Shown here: positions 56,692 through 64,000 of the stretch, one piece after another
How the letters are laid out: each line of letters opens with the position of its first letter
How positions within the stretch are numbered: the stretch's first letter is position 1
NCBI RefSeq assembly: GCF_000428905.1
Contig: NZ_KE386817.1
Coordinates: 62,001-126,000 of the forward strand
Length of the DNA: 64,000 nucleotides
Direction: 5' to 3'
Origin: Brumicola pallidula DSM 14239 = ACAM 615
GTDB lineage: Bacteria; Pseudomonadota; Gammaproteobacteria; Enterobacterales; Alteromonadaceae
Made by a program: the position numbers and the translations under genes
The notes under the pieces: generated by a model
What the model was told of the DNA's origin: nothing
Seen by the model: only the letters and a program-made list of their open reading frames with translations
Database searches by the model: none

Positions 56692-57183
56692 CTATTCGAT
56701 AGGAGAAAGGAAGCTTGAGCTTCCTTTAACGTATTCAAAAAACCACTCAATAATGACTGAAAACTCAGGCACCAATATAGATTGTAACCACCATTTGCTA
56801 TCCGCAAATGGGGTAAAAGTGTCCATAAAGAAAAGCAATGCACTGACAATAAGTAAGCCTCGTAATGCGCCAAAAACTGCGCCTAGAGCTCTATCGGTGC
56901 CACTTAATCCGGTGGCTTTGACTAACTGAGAAAAAACATAATTTACGAGAGCACCGACAATCAATGTCGAAATAAATAAGATAGCAATAGCCACACCGTT
57001 TCTGAATAGTTCATCTGAGATACGGCTTAGAAATTTTGCCACTTGAGGATATAATTGACTAGAGATGATAAACGCAGAAAACCACACAACGAGTGAAATG
57101 GCTTCTTTCACAAAGCCACGAATGAGGCTGATGACTGCCGATAAGGCAATGACGCCTAAAATGGTAAAATCAAACCAGTTCAT
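56692..57183 (-). CDS. cvpA: CvpA family membrane protein
   Basis: A 163-residue membrane protein with four hydrophobic segments and the family start [21 protein letters not shown] followed by GFVKE. CvpA affects colicin V secretion and envelope stress tolerance in E. coli; its biochemical role is not settled. The gene ends 11 bases before purF, with which it is co-transcribed in many gammaproteobacteria. Confidence 0.95.
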   Translation of the reverse strand: MNWFDFTILGVIALSAVISLIRGFVKEAISLVVWFSAFIISSQLYPQVAKFLSRISDELFRNGVAIAILFISTLIVGALVNYVFSQLVKATGLSGTDRALGAVFGALRGLLIVSALLFFMDTFTPFADSKWWLQSILVPEFSVIIEWFFEYVKGSSSFLSPIE

Positions 57184-57339
57184 ATTGAGAAGTGCATCGT
57201 AGGTTGAAATTCAGTCATAAACCTGTTCTAAATGTTGTTACTGCCAACATTAAAGTGTGCTTTCTAGTATGCGGCGCATTCTATCAGAAGGTGCCATTCA
57301 GTCCAATGATAAAATAGACAAATATCGGCGTTTGTTAAC

Positions 57340-58077
57340 TTAATCAGAGACAACGTCGAAGGTAGTAATTTTACCCGTCAGTCCTGTCGTCTCTTTCAGG
57401 TGAGGTAAGGCCAAGTCCAATTTTTCTTTATCTAACTCGGGACCAACAAATACTTTGGTTAAACGTCCAGCGCTGGTTTGTACTTTTCTGCTGAAAGAAC
57501 GATAGCCAGCTTTTTCCAGCTTTTGTAGCAACTCATTCACATTTTTTTGGTTACCGAAACTGCCTAATTGCACTACCCAACCGGCGTTATTATTCGCCGT
57601 ATCTGGCTTACTTTTAACCACGGTTTGCTGAGCCAGTGAATTGTTTTTTGCGGTACTGCCACCTGAGTTATTTGTGTTGTCTACTGGCGCGTTGTCGTCT
57701 GCCTTAGCTGCTTGCAGATTCTTAGCCATGAGTTGAGCCATGCGGCGTTCTTCATCAGTTTGTTTCGGTTGTTGTGAGGTCTTTTCTGGGTTATCAGTCG
57801 GTTGATCGATAAGTTGGTCGTTTTGTGCTTGCTCTAACAACGCATCGGCGGCTTGTTCGTCAATCACGACGACTTCTCTGCGCGTTGCGTTGGCGACCTT
57901 CTGTGCAGGGAAAGTATCCGGTGCTGTTGCAGATAAACTTGACGTTGAGCTAGGAAAATCCACAAAAGTTTCAGTATTGGTTTGTTTTTTTCCATCCAGG
58001 TAATCTGGTAGAAAAATAACCGTCACGGCAACTAGGATAACCGTTCCCACTAGCCTATTTTGTAGCGCATTTGACAC
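57340..58077 (-). CDS. dedD: SPOR domain cell-division protein DedD
   Basis: A 245-residue protein with one N-terminal membrane helix (RLVGTVILVAVTVIFLPDYL plus DG, the DedD signature), a long Gln/Asn/Ser-rich periplasmic linker and a C-terminal SPOR domain (about 165-240, GWVVQLGSFGNQKNVNELLQ) that binds denuded septal glycan. The start is a GTG with GAGGA at eight bases. Position between folC and cvpA matches E. coli. Confidence 0.93.
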   Translation of the reverse strand: MSNALQNRLVGTVILVAVTVIFLPDYLDGKKQTNTETFVDFPSSTSSLSATAPDTFPAQKVANATRREVVVIDEQAADALLEQAQNDQLIDQPTDNPEKTSQQPKQTDEERRMAQLMAKNLQAAKADDNAPVDNTNNSGGSTAKNNSLAQQTVVKSKPDTANNNAGWVVQLGSFGNQKNVNELLQKLEKAGYRSFSRKVQTSAGRLTKVFVGPELDKEKLDLALPHLKETTGLTGKITTFDVVSD

Positions 58078-58123
58078 TGATGATTCCTCAACAAATTAAT
58101 TCGTGATGTCCACTTAACTTTGA

Positions 58124-59464
58124 TTATGCACTAGCATGGTATGCGAGAACAGCCGCAACAGTTAAAAAAGACCCCATAACCAAAATAATATCATTGGATT
58201 GAGCATTAATTAACGCCTGTTTATATGCCATATCTACATTGCCAAAGGCATCTACTTTTGAATTTTCATTCAATTGTGCGCTTGAATTTACGGCCCTAAC
58301 TAGACGTTCTGCATCTTCCCCCCTGGCGGTAGGTAAGGTTGCACAATACCAATGTGCTTGAATATCAGAAAAAGCCTGTAAACTAACTTCGATATTTTTA
58401 TCCTTTAACATGCCCGCAACAATGTGACAGGTATTAAATGAATAAGTTCTAATTAAACGACTCAATTGCCTTGCACTGTCTTCATTATGCGCGACATCGA
58501 GTATCACAGCGCAATATTCGCCGTTTTGCTGTTGACGCAGGACATGATGACGACCTAAGACCTGAGTTTTATCGATAATCGCTTGAACGGCTTTGCTTGT
58601 GGTTAAAAATGGCAATGCCGTTACTAACTTTCTGCTCAATACGTTATCACTGCCTGAAAATACGCTTCGACTTAATGCATTCACTGCGGCTAAAGCTGTT
58701 GCAACATTCTGTTTTGGTATTTTGGCGTTTTCAGTTGAGAATTGTTCTCCATGAATACTAACAAGGTTGCTTGTTTCATCAAAAATGAAGTCTTTACCGC
58801 GACATATTAATTGAGCGCCAAGCTGTTGAGCATAATCTAGCATTGATTGCTGTGGTGCTTCTTCTCCGATAATCACTGGCTTACAAGTGCGAAAAATACC
58901 GGCTTTTTCAAATGCTATTTTTTCTTTTGTATCACCTAGCCATGCTTGATGATCAAGTCCTATGCTGGTAATGACCGCGACATCGCTGTCGATTACATTC
59001 ACAGCGTCGAGTCGACCGCCTAAGCCGACTTCTAGAATAACAACATCAACTTTCTGGTCCGAAAAGGCTTTAAGCGCGGCTAATGTAGCAAATTCAAAAT
59101 AAGTAAGTTCAATTGTTTTTTGCGCCGTTTCTTTTCGGCTGATATCTATTTGCTCAAATATCTCGCAAAGCATTGTTTGTGCAATTAACTCACCGTTGAG
59201 GCGAATTCGCTCACAAAAACTAATTAAATGCGGGGAACTATAAACGCCTACGGTGAGACCCGCATGCAGACAAATTTGTTCAATAAGCGCACAGGTTGTG
59301 CCCTTACCGTTGGTGCCTCCGACAGTGACGACACATTGCTCTGTGAAGTCAATGTTAAGACGATTTACCAGGTCCTTAGTACGCGACAAGCCCATATCAA
59401 TTTCCTTGGTATGGGCTTGTTCGATATAAGTCAACCAGTCAGATAGACTTGTTTTTTTATTCAT
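58124..59464 (-). CDS. folC: Bifunctional dihydrofolate synthase/folylpolyglutamate synthase
   Basis: A 446-residue Mur-ligase-fold enzyme with P-loop VGGTNGKGTTCALIEQI, LEVGLGGRLDAVNV and ITSIGLDHQAWLG, and the C-terminal glutamate-binding part with DVAHNEDSARQLS. It adds glutamate to dihydropteroate and to folates. It lies between accD and dedD, the standard order. Confidence 0.96.
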   Translation of the reverse strand: MNKKTSLSDWLTYIEQAHTKEIDMGLSRTKDLVNRLNIDFTEQCVVTVGGTNGKGTTCALIEQICLHAGLTVGVYSSPHLISFCERIRLNGELIAQTMLCEIFEQIDISRKETAQKTIELTYFEFATLAALKAFSDQKVDVVILEVGLGGRLDAVNVIDSDVAVITSIGLDHQAWLGDTKEKIAFEKAGIFRTCKPVIIGEEAPQQSMLDYAQQLGAQLICRGKDFIFDETSNLVSIHGEQFSTENAKIPKQNVATALAAVNALSRSVFSGSDNVLSRKLVTALPFLTTSKAVQAIIDKTQVLGRHHVLRQQQNGEYCAVILDVAHNEDSARQLSRLIRTYSFNTCHIVAGMLKDKNIEVSLQAFSDIQAHWYCATLPTARGEDAERLVRAVNSSAQLNENSKVDAFGNVDMAYKQALINAQSNDIILVMGSFLTVAAVLAYHASA

Positions 59465-59513
59465 TACCGATATTTATCTACTATATGTTTATCTACTATA
59501 AAGCGACTAAATT

Positions 59514-60368
59514 TTAGTTAGCGAGATGTTGGTGATGTAGTTTCGACAACACAGAAAACAACTTATCTCGCATTAGTCGACGGTCAACAATCATGTCAAT
59601 TGCGCCTTTTTCAATCAAAAACTCGCTGCGTTGAAAACCTTCTGGCAATGTCTCTCTCACGGTTTGTTCTATAACCCGAGGACCAGCAAAACCAATAAGT
59701 GCTTTTGGTTCAGCTACGTTAATATCACCCAGCATGGCCAAACTCGCAGAAACACCGCCCATTGTAGGGTCGGTTAATACCGAAATATATGGCAGTCCCT
59801 TTTTACTCATTTTGGCTAATGCAGCGCTTGTTTTCGCCATTTGCATTAGCGATAAAAGAGCTTCTTGCATTCGCGCACCACCGCTTGTAGAGAAACACAC
59901 CAACGGTGTATTGTTTTCCAAACAAGAATTAACTGCAGCAACAAACTTTGCGCCCACAACAGAAGCCATTGAGCCACCCATGAAGGCAAACTCAAAGCTA
60001 GCTACAACGATCGGCATACCATTTAATTTACCTTTCATCACAACTAATGCGTCTTTCTCATTTGTCGCCTTTTGTGCAGCCGTAATGCGATCTTTGTACT
60101 TTTTACTGTCCCTGAACTTCAATATATCTTGTGGCTCAAGGTCAGCTGCAATTTCTTCGCGGTCGTTTGTATCTAAAAAGGCATTTATCCGAGCCCGCGC
60201 CGTGATCCGCATATGATGATCACACTTTGGACATACTTCCAGTTGTTTTTCCAATTCAGTTTTGTACAGTACTGAATTACAAGAACCACATTTTGTCCAA
60301 ATCCCTTCTGGGACGTTGCTTTTAATTGAAGACTGCGTACGTGGAAGTATTTTCTCTATCCAACTCAT
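59514..60368 (-). CDS. accD: Acetyl-CoA carboxylase carboxyltransferase subunit beta
   Basis: A 284-residue subunit. The zinc ribbon is CGSC near residue 27 and CPKC near 46; the carboxyltransferase crotonase-like core contains [33 protein letters not shown] and [16 protein letters not shown]. With AccA it transfers carboxyl from biotin to acetyl-CoA to give malonyl-CoA. It starts the accD-folC-dedD-cvpA-purF run. Confidence 0.97.
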   Translation of the reverse strand: MSWIEKILPRTQSSIKSNVPEGIWTKCGSCNSVLYKTELEKQLEVCPKCDHHMRITARARINAFLDTNDREEIAADLEPQDILKFRDSKKYKDRITAAQKATNEKDALVVMKGKLNGMPIVVASFEFAFMGGSMASVVGAKFVAAVNSCLENNTPLVCFSTSGGARMQEALLSLMQMAKTSAALAKMSKKGLPYISVLTDPTMGGVSASLAMLGDINVAEPKALIGFAGPRVIEQTVRETLPEGFQRSEFLIEKGAIDMIVDRRLMRDKLFSVLSKLHHQHLAN

Positions 60369-60564
60369 GAAACATTCCTATTTTAATTCTTTTTCAATCG
60401 CAATTTGATGGTTATCGGCTTATTGTCGAGTGCTAATTTTGCGCTAAACACGCATTTTTCTTTTTTTTCCGAGCTCCGACGGCGCTTATATTCTCATTAA
60501 ATCATACTATTGTTGAATGACGAAAGTAAAACTGGTCTAAGAAGTACTAAAACCGTCCTACTTT

Positions 60565-61344
60565 CTATAAAAAGATAGGTCCTAACTGGCTTATTGGCAT
60601 ATCAAACTCTTGCGGATAGATAACATCGACTAAATACAGACCATTTGGCCTAGCTGTCGTGCCTGCTACTTTGCGGTCTTTAGCGTCAAGAGTATCTTTC
60701 ATCCAACCGACCGTTTCCTCATTAGTACCTACTCTTATTAATGAGCCGACAATATTGCGCACCATATGATGTAAGAAAGCATTAGCAGCTACTTCCACGA
60801 TAATGTAATCACCTTTTCGAGTCACCGATATTTCTTCCATACGACGCACCGGTGAATTCGATTGGCAATTGGCTCCGCGAAATGATGAAAAGTCGTTACT
60901 TCCAACTAAGCACTGTGCTGCTTGATGCATTCTATCCGCATCCAAGGGATAATAAACATGCGTAATGCCAGCGTGTAATATGGCTGTACGCAGTGGATTA
61001 TTATAGATGATGTAGCGATAACGTCTACAGGTAGCTGAAAATCGAGCATGAAATGCGGCTGTTGTCACCTTTGCCCATTTTACACTGATATTCTTTGGCA
61101 AGTGAGTGCAAACACCACGAGTCCATGCTTTATTTGGCCTTTGTACGTCGGTGTCAAAGTGCACGACCTGATAGGTTGCGTGAACACCAGCATCAGTGCG
61201 TCCAGCACAAGTCACAACAATTTTTTCTAAGGCTATTTTCTCTAATGCTATTTCAAGCTTTTCTTGCACGCTAATAAAATCATTCTGACGTTGCCAACCA
61301 TAATATTTTGAGCCATCATATTCTACGCCTAGCGCTATTCGCAT
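60565..61344 (-). CDS. truA: tRNA pseudouridine(38-40) synthase
   Basis: A 259-residue TruA with catalytic Asp51 in [11 protein letters not shown], the YYGWQRQ start and [17 protein letters not shown] near the end. It converts uridines 38-40 of the anticodon arm. The repeated EKIAL pair at residues 35-41 is a short local duplication within a helix. It lies 196 bases upstream of accD, with an AT-rich gap holding the accD promoter. Confidence 0.96.
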   Translation of the reverse strand: MRIALGVEYDGSKYYGWQRQNDFISVQEKLEIALEKIALEKIVVTCAGRTDAGVHATYQVVHFDTDVQRPNKAWTRGVCTHLPKNISVKWAKVTTAAFHARFSATCRRYRYIIYNNPLRTAILHAGITHVYYPLDADRMHQAAQCLVGSNDFSSFRGANCQSNSPVRRMEEISVTRKGDYIIVEVAANAFLHHMVRNIVGSLIRVGTNEETVGWMKDTLDAKDRKVAGTTARPNGLYLVDVIYPQEFDMPISQLGPIFL

Positions 61345-61368
61345 GGTATTAAAATCATTATCTTCAGC

Positions 61369-62268
61369 TTACTTCTTGGTTCTTGCTTGAGCGGCATTTC
61401 GTCTTCCCTGCCCTGCTTTATTTAGCTTGTGCTTCTTAACTGAACGACGCATTCTGCTCAACCGAGTGTGATCCAATTTATCGTCTTGCATAGTCAATCC
61501 AGATTCAGTTTCGTTTGGCAACTGCACCATCTTTCTTAGTTGATTGACTCTGACTAAATCTAATTCAATCCAAGCGCCCTGAGGTAAGCGTTTTTGCAGT
61601 TCTAAGTTGCCGTAGCGCACGCGCATTAAGCGACTAACTTGAACGCCTTGCGATTCCCATAAACGTCTGACTTCGCGATTGCGACCCTCTGATAAGGTCA
61701 CATTAAACCACTGATTTTGGCTTTCATCGTCGGTTGGTCGCACATGAATATGAGTGAACTTTGCGATCCCGTCATCAAGTTCAACGCCTTTTTGCAATAG
61801 TCTTAGCATCTGCGGTGTCACTTCCCCGAAAATTCTAACCGCATATTCACGCTCAATTTCATGACGGGGGTGCATCAAACGGTTGGCTAGCTCGCCATCA
61901 TTTGTAAACAACAATAGTCCACTTGTATTGATATCTAGTCTGCCCACAGCGATCCAACGATCAGCTATTATTTTTGGTAAACGTTCAAATACAGTGGCTC
62001 GCCCTTCTGGGTCATTACGCGAGCAAAGTTCACCTTCAGGCTTGTTGTACATTAATATGCGACAAGTGGATTTCTCTACACTACGTGCAATCAGGTGTCC
62101 ATCGACACGAATTTGGTCAGTTGGCGTAACGCGATCGCCTAACGTTGCCATTTGACCGTTAACTGAAACACGCCCGTCTTGGATCCAACGTTCCATCTCT
62201 CTCCTCGAACCCACGCCATTGTTCGCCAGTGCCTTTTGTAACTTTACTGTGTCTTGACTATCCGTCAT
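61369..62268 (-). CDS. rluB: 23S rRNA pseudouridine(2605) synthase RluB
   Basis: A 299-residue synthase with an N-terminal S4 RNA-binding domain (KLQKALANNGVGSRREMERW) and the RsuA/RluB catalytic domain with Asp in GRLDINTSGLLLFTNDGEL. A basic tail (VKKHKLNKAGQGRRNAAQAR) likely adds rRNA binding. It lies in the scpA-scpB-rluB order common in gammaproteobacteria. Confidence 0.93.
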   Translation of the reverse strand: MTDSQDTVKLQKALANNGVGSRREMERWIQDGRVSVNGQMATLGDRVTPTDQIRVDGHLIARSVEKSTCRILMYNKPEGELCSRNDPEGRATVFERLPKIIADRWIAVGRLDINTSGLLLFTNDGELANRLMHPRHEIEREYAVRIFGEVTPQMLRLLQKGVELDDGIAKFTHIHVRPTDDESQNQWFNVTLSEGRNREVRRLWESQGVQVSRLMRVRYGNLELQKRLPQGAWIELDLVRVNQLRKMVQLPNETESGLTMQDDKLDHTRLSRMRRSVKKHKLNKAGQGRRNAAQARTKK

Positions 62269-62354
62269 GTTTTTTCTTCACTTAATTTAATGTTGAACTC
62301 CATATTGAAATTCAATAAAACGTATAGGCCGTGCAGACTTTTATATTCCAATTT

Positions 62355-62399
62355 TAGTGCTCCTAAATATAGTGCTTCTAAATATAGTGCTTCTAAAAA
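62355..62399. repeat. Three tandem copies of a 15-bp unit
   Basis: TAGTGCTCCTAAATA (62355-62369), TAGTGCTTCTAAATA (62370-62384) and TAGTGCTTCTAAAAA (62385-62399), each differing from the consensus at one base or none, in the gap between scpB and rluB. Confidence 0.85.
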
Positions 62400-62420
62400 A
62401 GCAGTGAAAGTCATCACGTC

Positions 62421-63020
62421 TTAATGTAGCTTTTCGTTATCTAGTGTATTATCTTCGATATTAGATGCAGCCATCGCCTGCTCTAAACTATCAACAAAGT
62501 TGTCAGCCGAGGGCAGTTCGGCTAGCGTTGATAATGAAAAATAATCCAAAAATGTTTTTGTTGTTGCTAGAAGTGCCGGCCTGCCGGGTACTTCTTTATG
62601 CCCAATCACTTTTACCCAATTTCTTTCTAACAGTGACTTCACAATGTGACTACTCACTGACACACCTCTTACCGCTTCAATTTCACCACGTGTAATAGGC
62701 TGACGGTAAGCAATCAGTGCTAATGTTTCCATCATAGCACGGCTGTATCTGGGCGCATTTTCTTGCCATAGCTTACTGAGTAGAATGCCCAGTCCTTCAT
62801 CTGACTGAAAGCGATAACCACTTGCCACCTTGACCAAATGAATACCACGAGGCGCGTAGTCTAATTCAAGTTCTGCTAAGGCTTTCTTAATTTGTGCCGT
62901 TGACACCGAAAAATCAGCTAAAAACGTAACCTTCATTAGATCAATACTCAGTGCACCATCGGCCACAAAAATACCAGCTTCGATTAACTGCTTTAGTTGA
63001 ATTTCATTCAGTTTTTGCAT
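62421..63020 (-). CDS. scpB: Segregation and condensation protein B
   Basis: A 199-residue kleisin-partner protein made of two winged helices, with YSRAMMETLALIAYRQPITR and GEIEAVRGVSV as its hallmark. It forms the condensin-like SMC-ScpAB complex for chromosome organisation; in Alteromonadales a bona fide SMC or MukB equivalent must be elsewhere. It follows scpA on the same strand after a 200-base gap, longer than usual. Confidence 0.95.
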   Translation of the reverse strand: MQKLNEIQLKQLIEAGIFVADGALSIDLMKVTFLADFSVSTAQIKKALAELELDYAPRGIHLVKVASGYRFQSDEGLGILLSKLWQENAPRYSRAMMETLALIAYRQPITRGEIEAVRGVSVSSHIVKSLLERNWVKVIGHKEVPGRPALLATTKTFLDYFSLSTLAELPSADNFVDSLEQAMAASNIEDNTLDNEKLH

Positions 63021-63219
63021 TTGCGTTATCCACCGTCAAAATGCGTATCATCATATCTACAAAAAATGACTCACTTCAAAAACTTTGTGCAATTTACGTA
63101 ATTGAAACACTCTCTATCCCGCATTTTACCTTATTTTAAAGCAAACCACTGAGGTAATTGTCAGTACCTAGTACTTTTGACCATTATCATGCAATCCCAT
63201 CGTCAACGTTAGGCCTATT

Positions 63220-64000
63220 TTACACTTCTGCATATTCAATTTCACCCAACTTAACATGAACATTTGTAAATACACCCTCTTGTGAACACAAAATTAATCC
63301 GCTCTTTACCAATTCCAAAATCGCAATAAAAGTGACCACAACGCCGGCTTTGCCCTCGGACAATGAAATAAGACTGGAAAGGTCAGTATAGGTCTGATGG
63401 TTGAGTCGTTGTAAAATATAAGACATGCGTTCACGCGTGGATAACGCTTCTTTTTGAATTTGATGATGCTCGAATGCTTGAGCGCGACGCATTGCACTAT
63501 GAAAAGCAAAGGCAATTTCTTGTAGCCTTACTTGAGGAAGGTGTTTAATAGCTTGCACATTGTCACTTGTTTGTGCGGTCGCTGTAAAATTATCACGCTC
63601 CATTCTTGGAATTTCGTCAAGTTGTTGCGCCGCTTTTTTCATTTTTTCATATTCTTTCAAACGACGAATTAATTCTGCGCGCGGATCATCTTCATCTTCC
63701 GCAGCGTCGCCGCGTTTAGGCAGCAATAAACGAGACTTTATTTCCGCTAACATGGCAGCCATTAACAGATATTCGCCTGCCAGTTCGAGTTTCGCATCAG
63801 TCATCACATCTACGTATTTCATATACTGCTGAGTGATCTGCAATACCGGTAACTCAACAATATCGAACTTTTGACGACGGATAAGATAAAGCAGCAGATC
63901 AAGTGGCCCTTCAAACCTATCTAATATCACTTCAAGTGCATCGGGAGGAATATACAGGTCTTCCGGTTTTTCAATAAAAGCTTCACCATTGACAAAAGCC
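63220..64000 (-). CDS. scpA: Segregation and condensation protein A, 5' end outside window
   Basis: The frame is open to base 64000, and residues upstream of the internal ATG at 63930 (AFVNGEAFIEKPEDLYIPPD) are typical ScpA sequence, so the true start lies beyond the window. The kleisin N-terminal helix VILDRFEGPLDLLLYLIRRQ, MLAEIKSRLLLPKR and the C-terminal winged helix (VVTFIAILELVKSGLI) are present. It bridges SMC heads with ScpB. Confidence 0.95.
   Translation of the reverse strand, partial: AFVNGEAFIEKPEDLYIPPDALEVILDRFEGPLDLLLYLIRRQKFDIVELPVLQITQQYMKYVDVMTDAKLELAGEYLLMAAMLAEIKSRLLLPKRGDAAEDEDDPRAELIRRLKEYEKMKKAAQQLDEIPRMERDNFTATAQTSDNVQAIKHLPQVRLQEIAFAFHSAMRRAQAFEHHQIQKEALSTRERMSYILQRLNHQTYTDLSSLISLSEGKAGVVVTFIAILELVKSGLILCSQEGVFTNVHVKLGEIEYAEV

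Overview
This window reads as chromosome of a marine gammaproteobacterium in the Alteromonadales, most like the Glaciecola/Paraglaciecola/Alteromonas group. The grounds are the housekeeping order (scpA-scpB-rluB and truA-accD-folC-dedD-cvpA-purF, yafS divergent from gloB), a miaE gene, and a TonB receptor next to a TPR-sulfotransferase. Assignment is by eye; no search was run.

Region 1 (1-6447) is an AT-rich accessory segment. It holds a short-chain dehydrogenase (SDR) cut by the window edge, an SDR pseudogene with two in-frame TAA codons, an HSL-type esterase, another SDR, a cytochrome P450 and an NADP-dependent enone-reductase-like enzyme. Together these look like an oxidative pathway for a small hydrophobic compound. 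A palindromic IS-end-like relic (2435-2567), a fossil IS3-type orfA and a sulfotransferase fragment (5975-6429) show past insertion and decay. A 22-bp palindrome lies between the divergent P450 and reductase genes.

Region 2 (6448-18098): an RLAN/RimK ATP-grasp, GNAT-C39 peptidase and RMND1-like cassette (minus strand), a small secreted acidic protein, an HdfR-type LysR regulator, an M1 aminopeptidase lipoprotein, the molybdate transporter modABC, a DUF2721 protein, tRNA-Pro(GGG) and a 2OG-Fe(II) oxygenase.

Region 3 (18100-33125) is mostly core: dcd, apbC/mrp, metG, recQ with an extra C-terminal part, yafS, gloB, mltD, cysS, ppiB, lpxH, an unknown anchored coiled-coil protein and miaE.

Region 4 (33304-43882) is the most interesting part: an MFS transporter, a beta-lactamase-fold serine hydrolase, a TPR-sulfotransferase, a TonB receptor, a nitrilase-superfamily amidase and a MocR regulator with an unusual C-terminal extension. 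Three promoters here share a direct repeat (CTGGNMC-type half-sites exactly 23 bp apart). One was evidently copied with the start of the nitrilase gene and now sits before the serine hydrolase-MFS pair. I infer a MocR-controlled uptake and hydrolysis regulon for an unknown amide- or ester-like substrate.

Region 5 (44071-64000): a tripartite RND efflux operon with two permeases, a maltose-type O-acetyltransferase, a LemA/DUF3137 pair, a Yip1 protein, then purF-cvpA-dedD-folC-accD, truA, rluB, scpB and scpA, the last running off the window end. Several starts were moved from the longest reading frame where a Shine-Dalgarno sequence or family length clearly decides.
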